Origin: Deinococcus apachensis DSM 19763
GTDB lineage: Bacteria > Deinococcota > Deinococci > Deinococcales > Deinococcaceae
DNA length: 64,000 nt
NCBI RefSeq assembly: GCF_000381345.1
Contig: NZ_KB906405.1
Span: 62,001-126,000, forward strand
Reading direction: 5' to 3'
The position numbers and the translations under genes were made by a program. Positions 1-12,898 of this stretch are shown here, piece after piece (the first letter of the stretch is position 1; each line of letters opens with the position of its first letter). The notes beneath the pieces are model-generated. The model saw only the letters and a list, made by a program, of their open reading frames with translations. It searched no databases and was not told the DNA's origin.

Positions 1-360
1 GGAGACGCGCGCCCGGCCCACTTCGGCGGCGGGGACCGTGAGTTCGGTGCTCCACCAGCCGCCCACTCCGCCCCGGTCCACGAGCACGGAAGCGGCCGTG
101 ACCAGCTTCGTGGTGCTGGCCGGGATCAGGGGGAGGTCCGCCTCCCGCGTCTCCAGCCGCTCGCCGGTCGTCAGGTCGCGCACGAGCAGGCCCACTCGGA
201 CGCTCCCCGGCAACTCCGCGAGGGTCCGGCGGACCCTGGGGCTCAGGTCGGGCGCGTGGTGGAGCGTGACGGTCGGGATGGGCGGCGGCGTGGCCCGCGA
301 CTCCGGCAGGCCCGCCCCCACGAGCAGGCAGGCAAGGCAGAGGGGCAGCGGGCGGCGCAC
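1..360 (-). CDS. dacB: D-alanyl-D-alanine carboxypeptidase (S13/PBP4 type), N-terminal part
   Basis: The gene enters from the left edge, so only the first 120 codons are present. Reading from a GTG at 360 (an in-frame stop lies upstream and no in-frame ATG intervenes) gives a short signal peptide, then a segment containing '[18 protein letters not shown]'. This holds the SxxK active-site motif (Ser82, Lys85) in the setting typical of S13 penicillin-binding proteins. By family knowledge it would trim the terminal D-alanine from peptidoglycan stem peptides in the periplasm. The catalytic SxN and KTG boxes lie outside the window. A class A beta-lactamase-like serine hydrolase is the alternative. 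Confidence 0.8.
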   Translation of the reverse strand, partial: MRRPLPLCLACLLVGAGLPESRATPPPIPTVTLHHAPDLSPRVRRTLAELPGSVRVGLLVRDLTTGERLETREADLPLIPASTTKLVTAASVLVDRGGVGGWWSTELTVPAAEVGRARVS

Positions 361-434
361 CCGGGCAGGATACCGGGCAAGTCCGGGCCACGACCCGGCA
401 TATCTCGCATCCCTTCAGATGACGGGGGAAAAGT

Positions 435-1280
435 TCAACCCTCCTGCCCCGGCAGGGCCAGCCCCATCCGGCGGTACATCCCGTACTGCGGCGCGCCGCC
501 CAGCATGTTCTGGCCGCCGTCCACCGGCAGGATCACGCCCGTGACGTAGCTCGCCGCGTCGGACACCAGGAAGAGCGCCGCGTTGGCGATGTCCTGCGGC
601 ACGCCGAAGCGGCCCAGCGGCACGGTGTCGATGAACCCCTGGCGGGTCCGCTCGTCGGGCGCGAGGCGGGCCATCCCCTCGGTGCCGTCGATGGGGCCGG
701 GGATGATCGCGTTCACCCGCACCCCGCGCAGGCCCCACTCCACTGCCAGCGTCCGCGTCAGGGCGTCCACGCCCGCCTTGGCCGCGACCACGTGCGCCTG
801 CATGGGCACCGGCACCCCGTACGCGCTGATGGAGAGGATGTTCGCCCCCGGCAACCGCAGGTGCGGCGCGCACGCCTTGATCGTGTTGTAGGTGCCCAGC
901 AGGTCGATGTCCACCACGCTCTTGAACCCGTTGGGCGAAATGCCGTCCACCGGGGCCGGGAAGTTTCCCGCCGCCCCCGCGATCACGATGTCTAGCGGCC
1001 CGAAGGCCTCCACGCCCGATTGCGCCGCCGCCTGGAGCGCCGCGAAATCCCGCACGTCGGCGGACACCCCCAGCGCCCGGCCGCCCGCCTCCCCGATGCC
1101 ACGCGCCGCGTTCTGCGCCTTGTCGAGGTTGCGGCCCAGGAGGGTCACGGCGCATCCGTGCGCGGCGAAACTGCGCGCGATGCCCAGGTTGATGCCGCTG
1201 CCACCCCCGGTGATCAGGGCGTGCTTGCCGGTCAGGAGGTCGGGGCGGAAGGTGGTGGAGGAGTCGTGGGGCTGGGTCAT
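435..1280 (-). CDS. SDR oxidoreductase, 2,4-dienoyl-CoA reductase-like
   Basis: A 281-residue short-chain dehydrogenase with an N-terminal NADP-binding glycine motif (TGGGSGI, residues 24-30) and the '[10 protein letters not shown]' and '[11 protein letters not shown]' stretches characteristic of peroxisomal/mitochondrial-type 2,4-dienoyl-CoA reductases. The classical SDR YxxxK tyrosine is replaced by Val164 while Lys168 is kept; loss of that tyrosine is also a feature of the dienoyl-CoA reductase branch, which uses another tyrosine. The likely role is NADPH-dependent reduction of 2,4-dienoyl-CoA during degradation of unsaturated fatty acids. The enoyl-CoA hydratase family gene just upstream on the same strand (78-bp gap) fits that pathway. 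An AAGGAG ribosome site precedes the ATG. Confidence 0.8.
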   Translation of the reverse strand: MTQPHDSSTTFRPDLLTGKHALITGGGSGINLGIARSFAAHGCAVTLLGRNLDKAQNAARGIGEAGGRALGVSADVRDFAALQAAAQSGVEAFGPLDIVIAGAAGNFPAPVDGISPNGFKSVVDIDLLGTYNTIKACAPHLRLPGANILSISAYGVPVPMQAHVVAAKAGVDALTRTLAVEWGLRGVRVNAIIPGPIDGTEGMARLAPDERTRQGFIDTVPLGRFGVPQDIANAALFLVSDAASYVTGVILPVDGGQNMLGGAPQYGMYRRMGLALPGQEG

Positions 1281-1358
1281 GGGGGCTCCTTGGGGGGGTA
1301 GGCTTTGGGGCGATGGGGGCGGGAGCCGAGGCCCCCGCGGCGCTTAGGGCACGGGGCC

Positions 1359-2099
1359 TTACTTCTTCAGGGCGCCCGCCAGCCCCTCCGCCGTCATGTG
1401 CCGCGCATTCCACTCCACGGCGGCAGCGAGACTTTCAGCATGTGGAAGGCCGTCTTGCAGGGTGCGTTTGGTGCCCTCCAGGGCTTTAGATGGCAGGGCG
1501 GCGAGATGGGCGGCGAGGGCCCCGGCGCGGGCGTAGAGGGCGTCCGCGTCGGGCAGCACCTCCGTCACCAGGCCCCAGCGTTCGGCGGTCGCGGCTTCAA
1601 TGGGCTCGCCCGTCAGGGCGAGGTGCGCGGCCCGGCCCCGCCCAATCAGGCCCGGCAGGCGCTGGAGGCCACCCAGGTCAGCGGTGATGCCCAGCCGCAC
1701 CTCCGGCAGGCTGAAGCGGGCTCCGGAGCTGCACAGCCGCAGGTCGCAGGCGGCGGCGAGTTCCAGCCCCGCACCGATGCACCAGCCGTCAATGGCGGCA
1801 ACCACGGGGATCGGCAGGGCGGCGAGGCCCTCTATGGCCGCGTGCATCTCGTCCACCACAGCCCTGAAACGGGCGGCGTTACCCAGAGCCGGGGCGATCA
1901 TGGGCGCGGTCGCCGCCACGTCCAGCCCCACACTGAAGTGCCGCTCGCCGCGCACGATCAGCACGCGGGCCTCCTCCAGCTCGCGTAGGGCCAGGGGCAC
2001 CTCGCGCCAGGTCGTCGGTCCAAATGCCCCCTTGGGGTGGGCGAGGGTCAGGGTCGCCACCTCCCCCTCCCGGGCGAGGCGCACACTCTCGTAGGTCAT
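1359..2099 (-). CDS. Enoyl-CoA hydratase/isomerase family, probable delta(3,5)-delta(2,4)-dienoyl-CoA isomerase
   Basis: A 246-residue crotonase-fold protein. The oxyanion-hole segment is '[15 protein letters not shown]' (residues 107-121). The catalytic region reads '[19 protein letters not shown]' (131-149): Glu133 aligns with the conserved crotonase glutamate, and an aspartate (Asp141) stands where plain hydratases have glycine-rich sequence. The 'ADLG.LQRLP' pattern is the signature of ECH1-type dienoyl-CoA isomerases. It is followed on the same strand by a dienoyl-CoA-reductase-like SDR, so both may serve auxiliary beta-oxidation of unsaturated acyl chains. Generic enoyl-CoA hydratase activity cannot be excluded. 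A leaderless promoter precedes the ATG. Confidence 0.85.
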   Translation of the reverse strand: MTYESVRLAREGEVATLTLAHPKGAFGPTTWREVPLALRELEEARVLIVRGERHFSVGLDVAATAPMIAPALGNAARFRAVVDEMHAAIEGLAALPIPVVAAIDGWCIGAGLELAAACDLRLCSSGARFSLPEVRLGITADLGGLQRLPGLIGRGRAAHLALTGEPIEAATAERWGLVTEVLPDADALYARAGALAAHLAALPSKALEGTKRTLQDGLPHAESLAAAVEWNARHMTAEGLAGALKK

Positions 2100-2105
2100 G
2101 ACAGG

Positions 2106-2111
2106 AGTGTA
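2106..2111 (-). promoter_or_regulatory. Putative -10 box (TACACT) for leaderless crotonase mRNA
   Basis: TACACT on the minus strand ends 6 nt before the ATG at 2099 and matches the Deinococcus TANNNT -10 pattern for leaderless transcripts. No ribosome site is visible. Confidence 0.5.
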
Positions 2112-2175
2112 CCGGGTCCAAAAAGGTGGGAGGGCTCACGCGCGGCCTGCCCCGTCCATGCGCCAGACTGCCCCC

Positions 2176-2574
2176 ATGCGAATCGTGGTGGCGGGCATTC
2201 TGGAGCGCGAGGGGCCGGACGGGGTGCGGCAGGTGCTGGTGGGCGCCCGGTCCTCCCCGGCCTGGGCGGCGGGACTCTGGGAATTTCCCGGGGGCAAGGT
2301 GGAGGAGGGCGAGACGCCCGGGGAAGCCCTGGCCCGCGAGTGGCGCGAGGAACTGGGCGCCGAGGTGGAGGCGGGCGCGGAGGTCTACCGGAGCGAGTTG
2401 ACCACCCCGGTCGGGGCCTTTCTGCTCGTGGCGCTGCGGGTGCGCCTGCGGTCGGAGGAGCCTCGCCCGCTGGAGCACCGCGCCCTAGCGTGGGTGGCGC
2501 CCGCCGACCTGACCCGCCTGCGGCTGCTCCCCAGCAATGTGCCCATCGCGCAGGCCCTGAGCACCGCGCCCTGA
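2176..2574 (+). CDS. Nudix hydrolase (MutT family)
   Basis: A 132-residue Nudix protein whose Nudix box runs from 'GGKVEEGETPGEALAREW' into 'REELGA', with the metal-binding REEL core intact. MutT-type members hydrolyse oxidised nucleoside triphosphates such as 8-oxo-dGTP, and Deinococcus genomes carry many paralogues; the substrate cannot be told from sequence. An upstream in-frame ATG at 2098 would add 26 residues that read like non-coding sequence. The start at 2176 ('MRIVVAGILERE') begins directly with the first beta strand, as family members do. It is divergent from the crotonase gene. Confidence 0.85.
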   Translation: MRIVVAGILEREGPDGVRQVLVGARSSPAWAAGLWEFPGGKVEEGETPGEALAREWREELGAEVEAGAEVYRSELTTPVGAFLLVALRVRLRSEEPRPLEHRALAWVAPADLTRLRLLPSNVPIAQALSTAP

Positions 2575-2610
2575 CTTCCCCGCGCGTCCTCAGTCGGAAA
2601 TCCGGGGACT

Positions 2611-2709
2611 GCTACTGGGTCGTCAACTTTGATCTGTCAGGGCTCCTTCCCCTTCGGCCGTAGTTGCCGCCAATGGGAAGTGACAGACCCTTGTTGACGA
2701 CCCACTACC
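2611..2709. repeat. 99-bp element with 29-bp imperfect terminal inverted repeats
   Basis: The arm at 2611-2639 and the reverse complement of 2681-2709 match at 23 of 29 positions, including an uninterrupted TGGGTCGTCAAC core. Forty-one bases separate them. The size and termini resemble a MITE or the excised ends of an insertion sequence, and the flank to the right is markedly AT-richer than the chromosome. No clear target-site duplication was seen. Confidence 0.55.
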
Positions 2710-2965
2710 ACAGGCGAAGATTTACTGTCAATCCACCCCGCCATACTTTTTCGGGGTTTTGAGCTAACCTGCTCGATCCAGTCAGTTCGAAGTCGCATAT
2801 TACCTGGCGTGAGGACGTTATAGGCGGCCTCCAATCGTCGCCCATCTTCAGGAGCGTCTGGACGATTTTGAAGAGGAATCGTCCGGTCATGACGTGCCGG
2901 TATTCCTGTAGGGCGAGCACGATCAGAAATAAGTCGGCCTCTTCAATCCATATCAGCGACAACAC
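2710..2965 (-). other. Low-GC relic, possible degraded mobile-element or transferred gene fragment
   Basis: Hand counting gives about 54% GC for 2701-2940 against roughly 70% around it. The minus strand has an 86-codon open frame (2705-2965) with a plausible protein-like stretch 'LFLIVLALQEYRHVMTGR', but no family is recognised and no typical start context is seen. A second frame on the same strand (2637-2834) also stays open, which would fit a decayed, frameshifted gene. Together with the inverted-repeat element next to it, this is best read as a horizontally acquired remnant. Confidence 0.35.
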
Positions 2966-2986
2966 ATATCAGCAAAGGAGAACATT

Positions 2987-3826
2987 ATGCGACATGCCTT
3001 CAAGTCTGTTCTTGTCATCAGTACTCTTCTGCTCGGCGCGGCCCAGGCCACCTCGGGGAGCATGGGGGGCAACACCTCCATTTCGAGCAGCACGCGGGTC
3101 GAGGTGCGCGGCGCCGTCCTGCTCGACGCGCAGGGCCGCACCGTCGGCACGTTCATGAACAACGGCCAGGCGATGGCAAGCGGCGCCCTGCAGACCGCCA
3201 CCCAGATCCGCGTCACGTTCGAGGGGGGCACGAGCAAGACCTACTCCCTCGCCGGAAACATCGGTACCCAGGCCAGGGTCTCGCTCGACACCCTCGTCGT
3301 GCGGAGCGGCAACGGCACGGCCTTGCTGGGCCAGGCCATCCGGGCCGATCTCCAGGCCATGCAGCAGAACATGCAGGCCGTGAGCGGCAAGACGGTCACT
3401 CTGGTCAGCGCTGGCGGGAGCGTGGTCGGCACCTTCATGGCGAACGGCACCCTGCGTGCGAGCGGCGACCTGCGTAAGGTCACGGGCGCCGTGGTGACCC
3501 TGGGGAACGGCCAGCGGTTAAGTTACGACCTCGCCACCCGGTTGATGGCGGACGCCAGCGGCACGCTCGGGCTCGGCGACGTCAAGGTGCGCGATCAGGG
3601 CCGCAGCGTCGCGCTGGTGAGTGTCCTGACCACCCTGAAGCAGGACGGCAAGGTCACGACCGGCGGCGCGAACAGCAACGGCAACACCTCGGTGGGCGGC
3701 TCCGCCTCGGCCAGCGGCCAGGTGGACGCCAGCACCTCCGGCAGCACCTCGGGTGGGTCGTCCAGCGGCGGCATCAGCATCGGCGTGGGCGGCGGCATCG
3801 GCATCAGCATCGGCGGCGGAAAGTAA
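2987..3826 (+). CDS. Secreted protein with internal duplication and Gly/Ser-rich tail
   Basis: A 279-residue protein of unrecognised family. Residues 1-21 form a signal peptide. The body holds two copies of one module (about 41-88 and 135-181), visible as 'VGTFMNNGQAMASGAL' and 'VGTFMANGTLRASGDL' followed by hydrophobic beta-rich stretches ending in TYSL/SYDL. From about residue 225 the sequence becomes Gly/Ser/Asn-rich and ends in an alternating Gly-Ile-Ser tail. The architecture suggests an exported or surface-associated structural protein. An AAGGAG ribosome site lies 8 nt before the ATG, and a terminator follows. It sits next to the low-GC relic but has normal high-GC codon use itself. 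Confidence 0.75.
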   Translation: MRHAFKSVLVISTLLLGAAQATSGSMGGNTSISSSTRVEVRGAVLLDAQGRTVGTFMNNGQAMASGALQTATQIRVTFEGGTSKTYSLAGNIGTQARVSLDTLVVRSGNGTALLGQAIRADLQAMQQNMQAVSGKTVTLVSAGGSVVGTFMANGTLRASGDLRKVTGAVVTLGNGQRLSYDLATRLMADASGTLGLGDVKVRDQGRSVALVSVLTTLKQDGKVTTGGANSNGNTSVGGSASASGQVDASTSGSTSGGSSSGGISIGVGGGIGISIGGGK

Positions 3827-3863
3827 GCGCCTGAGTCTCTGAATTCCCCCGCATCAGGGCGAG

Positions 3864-3899
3864 GAGGGCGAGCCGCGTGGAGGTTGCCCGCCCTCTTTT
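3864..3899 (+). terminator. Rho-independent terminator after the secreted-protein gene
   Basis: GAGGGCG (3864-3870) pairs with CGCCCTC (3889-3895) and is followed by TTTT. The 18-nt loop is long, so it may be weak. Confidence 0.5.
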
Positions 3900-4003
3900 A
3901 TAGAGAGGACCTCCTGCGAAAGCCGCCCGAGGCAGAAAGCAATAGGCCAACCACGCGTGCCTTCGCCCAGGCTTTTACCGCAACCGAGTCCAACCCTCTT
4001 GTG

Positions 4004-4036
4004 CCCCTCACCCCTGGCGCAGCCAGGGGTGAGGGG
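4004..4036. repeat. Perfect 15-bp inverted repeat (hairpin) in the gap 3827-4223
   Basis: CCCCTCACCCCTGGC at 4004-4018 is repeated exactly inverted at 4022-4036 with a 3-nt loop. There is no T tract, so it is more likely a dispersed palindromic repeat than a terminator. The rest of the 397-bp gap shows no credible gene. Confidence 0.6.
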
Positions 4037-4223
4037 GCGCCCAATGGACGACCTCGACCCATTTGGGCAGCCTTCAGGGGATGTACCGAGTGGAGATACA
4101 AGCCTGGCCCTCGCCTTCTGCCTTCGACCTTCTCCACACCTGGGCACCCAAAGGTCTATTGCTCAGCCCTGTGGGCCTTTAAGCCTCCAAGAGACCTCGA
4201 CAGAGCCTCAGCCGTCCCCCGCC

Positions 4224-5120
<897 letters not shown>

Positions 5121-5126
5121 GCGCCG

Positions 5127-5132
5127 AGGATA
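5127..5132 (-). promoter_or_regulatory. Putative -10 box (TATCCT) for leaderless pdxY mRNA
   Basis: TATCCT on the minus strand ends 6 nt before the pdxY ATG at 5120, matching the TANNNT leaderless pattern. Confidence 0.5.
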
Positions 5133-5171
5133 GCCTCCTGCCCCACTCCGGTCAGCCTGGGGCCGTGCCGC

Positions 5172-5417
5172 TCACATCCCCTTGTCGTCCCCGCCCGTGC
5201 CGAAGGTCGTGCCCGTGTCGGTGACGGCGTCCGTTCCTGCCATGCCGATGCCCTGCGTGTCGTCACTCGTCGTGAGGGGCGTGTCGGTCATGCCGCTCTC
5301 GGACTCGCCCGTGTACTCGGAACGGTCAGACATCTGGTTGCCCGCGTCCTCGGGCAGGCCGCCCTGGTCAACCTCGTTCGTCTGTGGGGTGTCGCGCCGG
5401 GAATCGTCTGAGGTCAT
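5172..5417 (-). CDS. Small acidic disordered protein, family A
   Basis: An 81-residue protein rich in Asp, Thr, Gly and Ser, with no hydrophobic core or signal peptide, so probably intrinsically disordered and cytosolic. The start at 5417 was chosen because a strong ribosome site (GGAGGAG) precedes it; a longer in-frame start at 5495 would read through a hairpin. Its N terminus 'MTSDDSRRDTPQT' resembles '[12 protein letters not shown]' of the small protein at 44880-45188, suggesting paralogues. It follows the BON protein gene on the same strand with a 102-bp gap and may share its transcript. Function unknown. Confidence 0.65.
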   Translation of the reverse strand: MTSDDSRRDTPQTNEVDQGGLPEDAGNQMSDRSEYTGESESGMTDTPLTTSDDTQGIGMAGTDAVTDTGTTFGTGGDDKGM

Positions 5418-5450
5418 GGTTCTCCTCCTGTCAGGATGCTTGGGATTGGA

Positions 5451-5493
5451 GGGACGCCGAACCTGGGAATGAATCCCCCGTGTTCGGCGTCCC
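5451..5493 (-). terminator. Hairpin between BON gene and small acidic protein gene (attenuator or processing site)
   Basis: GGGACGCCGAAC at 5451-5462 is repeated inverted without mismatch at 5482-5493, with a 19-nt loop. No run of U follows on the minus strand, so it may be a partial terminator or an mRNA-stabilising stem. Confidence 0.4.
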
Positions 5494-5519
5494 ATTGGGG
5501 GCAGGATCAGGCGCAGGCC

Positions 5520-6710
5520 TCAGCGCTGATTGTTGTTGTCCCCACCCGTCGTCATGTTGCCGAAGGTGCCCGTCGAGTTGTCGCTCGTGCTGCTGTCGGT
5601 GGAACTGCCGCCGCTCAGCCGCTCCATGCCCGACTGGTTGCTCGACTCGGTCTCGCTGGTGAGCCCTGTACCGGAGGACCCGCTCATCCCCGACTGGCCC
5701 AGACTGCCCAAGCTGCCCATCGTGGATTGGCCCATCCCGGAGCTGCCCAGGCCCGACTGGCCCAAGCTGCCCGACCCACCGCTCATGGATTGGCCCAGCC
5801 CGCCCTGACCCACGCCAGAGCCGCTCATCCCCGACTGCCCCATGCCCGACTGACCCATCATGCCCATGCCACCCTGGCCCTGGACGCGAAGCTGGTTATG
5901 CACGTCGCGCACGCCGCGCAGGTTCTCGATCACGTCCTCGGCCCGGCGCTTCTGCTGGCGGTCGGTGACGGTGCCGGTCAGGGTGACCTCCCCGCCCTGC
6001 ACCTGCACGTCGATCTCGCTGGCGTCAATGTGGTCGTCGTCCTCCAGCGCGTCGTTTACCATCTCGCGGATGCGGTCGTCGCTGCGCTGGTAGCCCCTGG
6101 GGCCCTTGCCGCGGTGGCCGCCCATTCCCGACTGGCCGGACATCTGGCCCTGGCCGTAGCCCTGACCCTGCCCGTACCCCGACTGACCCGAGCTGCTCAT
6201 GCCGCCCGTTCCGGCACCGAACACCATCGTGCTGCCGGACTGGCCGCCCTGAGACTGCCCCCCCTGGTACAAGCCGCCCTGATACTGACCGCCCTGCCCC
6301 TGATACTGGCTGCCCTGGCCCTGGTACGGGCCACCCTGGTACTGGCCCTGGCCGCCCTGATGCTGCCCGCCGCCCATTCCACCCATGCTCCCGTAGCTCT
6401 GGTCGGCGTAACGGTAGTCCTGGCTGCCCGACATACCCTGACCCTGGCCGGACTGCCCGTACTGGCCGGACATCTGGCCCTGTCCGCCCTGGCCGTACCC
6501 CACCGAGCCCATACCGCCGCGGCCCTGGCTGATACGGCCCTGATCCATACCGGAGCCGCCGTAGCCCTGCCCTATGCCCGAGCGGTCATCTCCGTAACGT
6601 GAGCGGTCATCGCCGAAACGGTCGTCCTCGCGGCCCCGGAACATGTCGCCCCGGCGGTCACCCTGGGACATGTCGCGGTCGTCGTAGCGGTGATCACGGT
6701 AACGGGTCAT
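5520..6710 (-). CDS. BON-domain protein embedded in Gly/Gln/Ser/Met low-complexity sequence
   Basis: A 396-residue protein. A charged Asp/Arg/Tyr-rich N terminus leads into a roughly 150-residue tract of GQ, QGGQ and GMGG-type repeats. A single BON domain at about 210-278 follows ('SDDRIREMVNDALEDDDHI' through 'GEVTLTGTVTDRQQKRRAED'), and then a 118-residue tail made of GQSGMG/GSLGQSG repeats. BON domains bind phospholipid or bridge proteins at the envelope and are common in osmotic and envelope stress proteins. There is no signal peptide, so location is uncertain. The start at 6710 is supported by a GGAGGAGT ribosome site; an upstream ATG at 6776 is less likely. The repeats could let the protein phase-separate, but that is inference. 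Confidence 0.75.
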   Translation of the reverse strand: MTRYRDHRYDDRDMSQGDRRGDMFRGREDDRFGDDRSRYGDDRSGIGQGYGGSGMDQGRISQGRGGMGSVGYGQGGQGQMSGQYGQSGQGQGMSGSQDYRYADQSYGSMGGMGGGQHQGGQGQYQGGPYQGQGSQYQGQGGQYQGGLYQGGQSQGGQSGSTMVFGAGTGGMSSSGQSGYGQGQGYGQGQMSGQSGMGGHRGKGPRGYQRSDDRIREMVNDALEDDDHIDASEIDVQVQGGEVTLTGTVTDRQQKRRAEDVIENLRGVRDVHNQLRVQGQGGMGMMGQSGMGQSGMSGSGVGQGGLGQSMSGGSGSLGQSGLGSSGMGQSTMGSLGSLGQSGMSGSSGTGLTSETESSNQSGMERLSGGSSTDSSTSDNSTGTFGNMTTGGDNNNQR

Positions 6711-6741
6711 AGACTCCTCCATATAATGGCGGAAAACCGCC

Positions 6742-6760
6742 CGCCCGGAGCTTCCGGGCG
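6742..6760. repeat. Hairpin in the 322-bp gap between the BON gene and sucA
   Basis: CGCCCGGA (6742-6749) and TCCGGGCG (6753-6760) form an 8-bp stem with a 3-nt loop in the BON mRNA leader region. Apart from this and the sucA promoter, nothing credible was found in 6711-7032. Confidence 0.4.
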
Positions 6761-7018
6761 TCCACGGTTTCCCCACATGCTGCCCCCCTGTAATACCCGT
6801 CTAGACACCTTGCGGGGATGACAACCCGTTCAAGGGCTGGGGCGCCGACCCCTCATGAAGCTTGCGTGATGGATGGCGGCAGCTTCGCTCGCAGAGTTGT
6901 GGCGGCCCGGGAATCACCGTGAGGAAACGGAAGTTTCGCGGAGGTGCGGCACACCGCTGTGACCCGCATGGGGACACGTCCCGCGAAAAGGGCCGCAGTT
7001 GGGCGCGAGCGGTGGGGG

Positions 7019-7024
7019 TATGCT
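7019..7024 (+). promoter_or_regulatory. Putative -10 box (TATGCT) for leaderless sucA mRNA
   Basis: TATGCT ends 8 nt before the sucA ATG at 7033; no ribosome site is visible. Confidence 0.5.
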
Positions 7025-7026
7025 GG

Positions 7027-9876
<2,850 letters not shown>

Positions 9877-9890
9877 GGCTGAGCTGCCTC

Positions 9891-9922
9891 TCCCCCTGGC
9901 GACTGGGCCAGGGGGAATTTTT
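9891..9922 (+). terminator. Rho-independent terminator after sucA
   Basis: TCCCCCTGGC (9891-9900) pairs perfectly with GCCAGGGGGA (9907-9916) across a 6-nt loop, followed by TTTTT. Confidence 0.8.
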
Positions 9923-9990
9923 CTGGTCAGGTCACTCTCTCCCCGTCACCACGTCAGTCACTCCCCGGGGGGGGTATAAAGGGAGGCGTT

Positions 9991-11316
<1,326 letters not shown>

Positions 11317-11322
11317 GCTTTC

Positions 11323-11338
11323 AGCGGTCGGCGGTCAG
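11323..11338 (+). repeat. Solo copy of the AGCGGTCGGC repeat end
   Basis: AGCGGTCGGCGGTCAG here is nearly identical to the arms of the element at 49361-49628 (AGCGGTCGGTAGTCAG), so it looks like a solo end or degraded copy. Confidence 0.4.
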
Positions 11339-11412
11339 CTTTTCCGGGAAGGAGGCTGGCCGCCTCGCTTTTTGGCCCATGTGGGAAGGGTGGCCCCCGG
11401 GTAGCGTGAGGC

Positions 11413-12048
11413 ATGGCGAATGTGCTGCACCTGATGAACGCGGGGGAGGCTGCTCTCCCCTGGTCTGGAAGCCGAGGTGAGGCAGGTGGCGAAGACCGCT
11501 CTGGCGCGGCACGCGGCGCAGTTGGAGTTGGACGGCGTGGACGTGGCGATGTACGTCACTCCCTGGACACTGCCGGAAACGGGAGTCCTGGGGGACGCAC
11601 CCCTGCCCCACTGGGTTGTCACATTGACGCCCGACAATCCGAATTTCCTGTCTGCTTGGCACCATGAGGTGCCCGCTACCCTGGCCCACGAACTCCACCA
11701 CGCGCGGCGCTGGCGGGGCCGGATTACGGAAAGACGCTGCTGGAGGCACTGGTCTTGGAGGGCCTGGCCCAGCACTTCGAGGTGGAGGAACGCGGCGAGC
11801 CGCTGCCTTACGCCCGGATTCCCGACGACCTGAACGCGCTCTGGCAATGGGCGCAGGCCGAACCGGATGAGCCCAGCCACAGCCACGCCGCCTGGTTTTT
11901 CGGTTCGCCGCTGGCCGGGCTGCCATGCTGGGCCGGGCACGCGCTCGGGTACGAACTCGTGCGGCGTTTTCTGGTCTTTAAAGGTGGCGATGCTGTCACC
12001 CACGCCGATGCTCCCGCAGACCCGATTCGGGGCGCATGGCGGCTCTGA
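11413..12048 (+). pseudogene. DUF2268-like zinc metalloprotease, broken by two frameshifts
   Basis: A DUF2268-type protein can be assembled only by changing frame twice. Frame 1 gives 'MANVLHLMNAGEAALPW' from 11413. Near 11455-11465 the sequence continues in frame 2 ('GLEAEVRQVAKTALARHAA' and the zinc motif HELHH in 'TLAHELHHARRW'). Near 11711-11720 it returns to frame 1 ('GPDYGKTLLEALVLEGLAQH' to the stop at 12048). DUF2268 proteins are predicted HExxH proteases. The two shifts compensate each other, so either the gene is inactivated or the assembly has indels. A TAGCGT box 5 nt before the ATG remains. Confidence 0.7.
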
Positions 12049-12050
12049 GA

Positions 12051-12629
<579 letters not shown>

Positions 12630-12658
12630 CAGGGCGGCCGACAGGTGCATGATGGTGC

Positions 12659-12871
12659 ATGGATTCGCCCGCCCATGCCCCGACCTTTCCGCACGCCCAC
12701 GCCCTCCGCTCCCGCCGCCTGCTCCTGGGAATTCCCCTCACGGAACTCGCGCGGGCGGCGAGTCTTGAGCCACATGTGCTGGAGGCGGTCGAGCGCGGCG
12801 AGTACGACCCGCGCAGCCTGCACGCCCTGGCCCGGCGGGTACTGGAACGGCGACTTGACCTGTCGCTGTAA
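12659..12871 (+). CDS. Small XRE-like helix-turn-helix protein
   Basis: A 70-residue protein consisting almost wholly of one HTH: 'LRSRRLLLGIPLTELARAA' followed by a recognition helix around 'LEPHVLEAVERGEYDPRS', the pattern of XRE/Cro-type domains. It probably binds DNA, but no effector domain is present and no target can be read off. It is divergent from pyrE and 27 bp upstream of the RNase H gene, possibly co-transcribed with it. The start is the ATG at 12659; another ATG lies just upstream in a different frame. Confidence 0.65.
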   Translation: MDSPAHAPTFPHAHALRSRRLLLGIPLTELARAASLEPHVLEAVERGEYDPRSLHALARRVLERRLDLSL

Positions 12872-12898
12872 CGCGGCCCGGGCCTCGTGGGAGGCCGC

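Noticed and set aside
5436..6602. 388-codon plus-strand ORF opposite the BON gene
   Set aside because: His/Ala/Leu-rich shadow of the repeat-rich BON gene; the minus frame has a real domain and a strong ribosome site.
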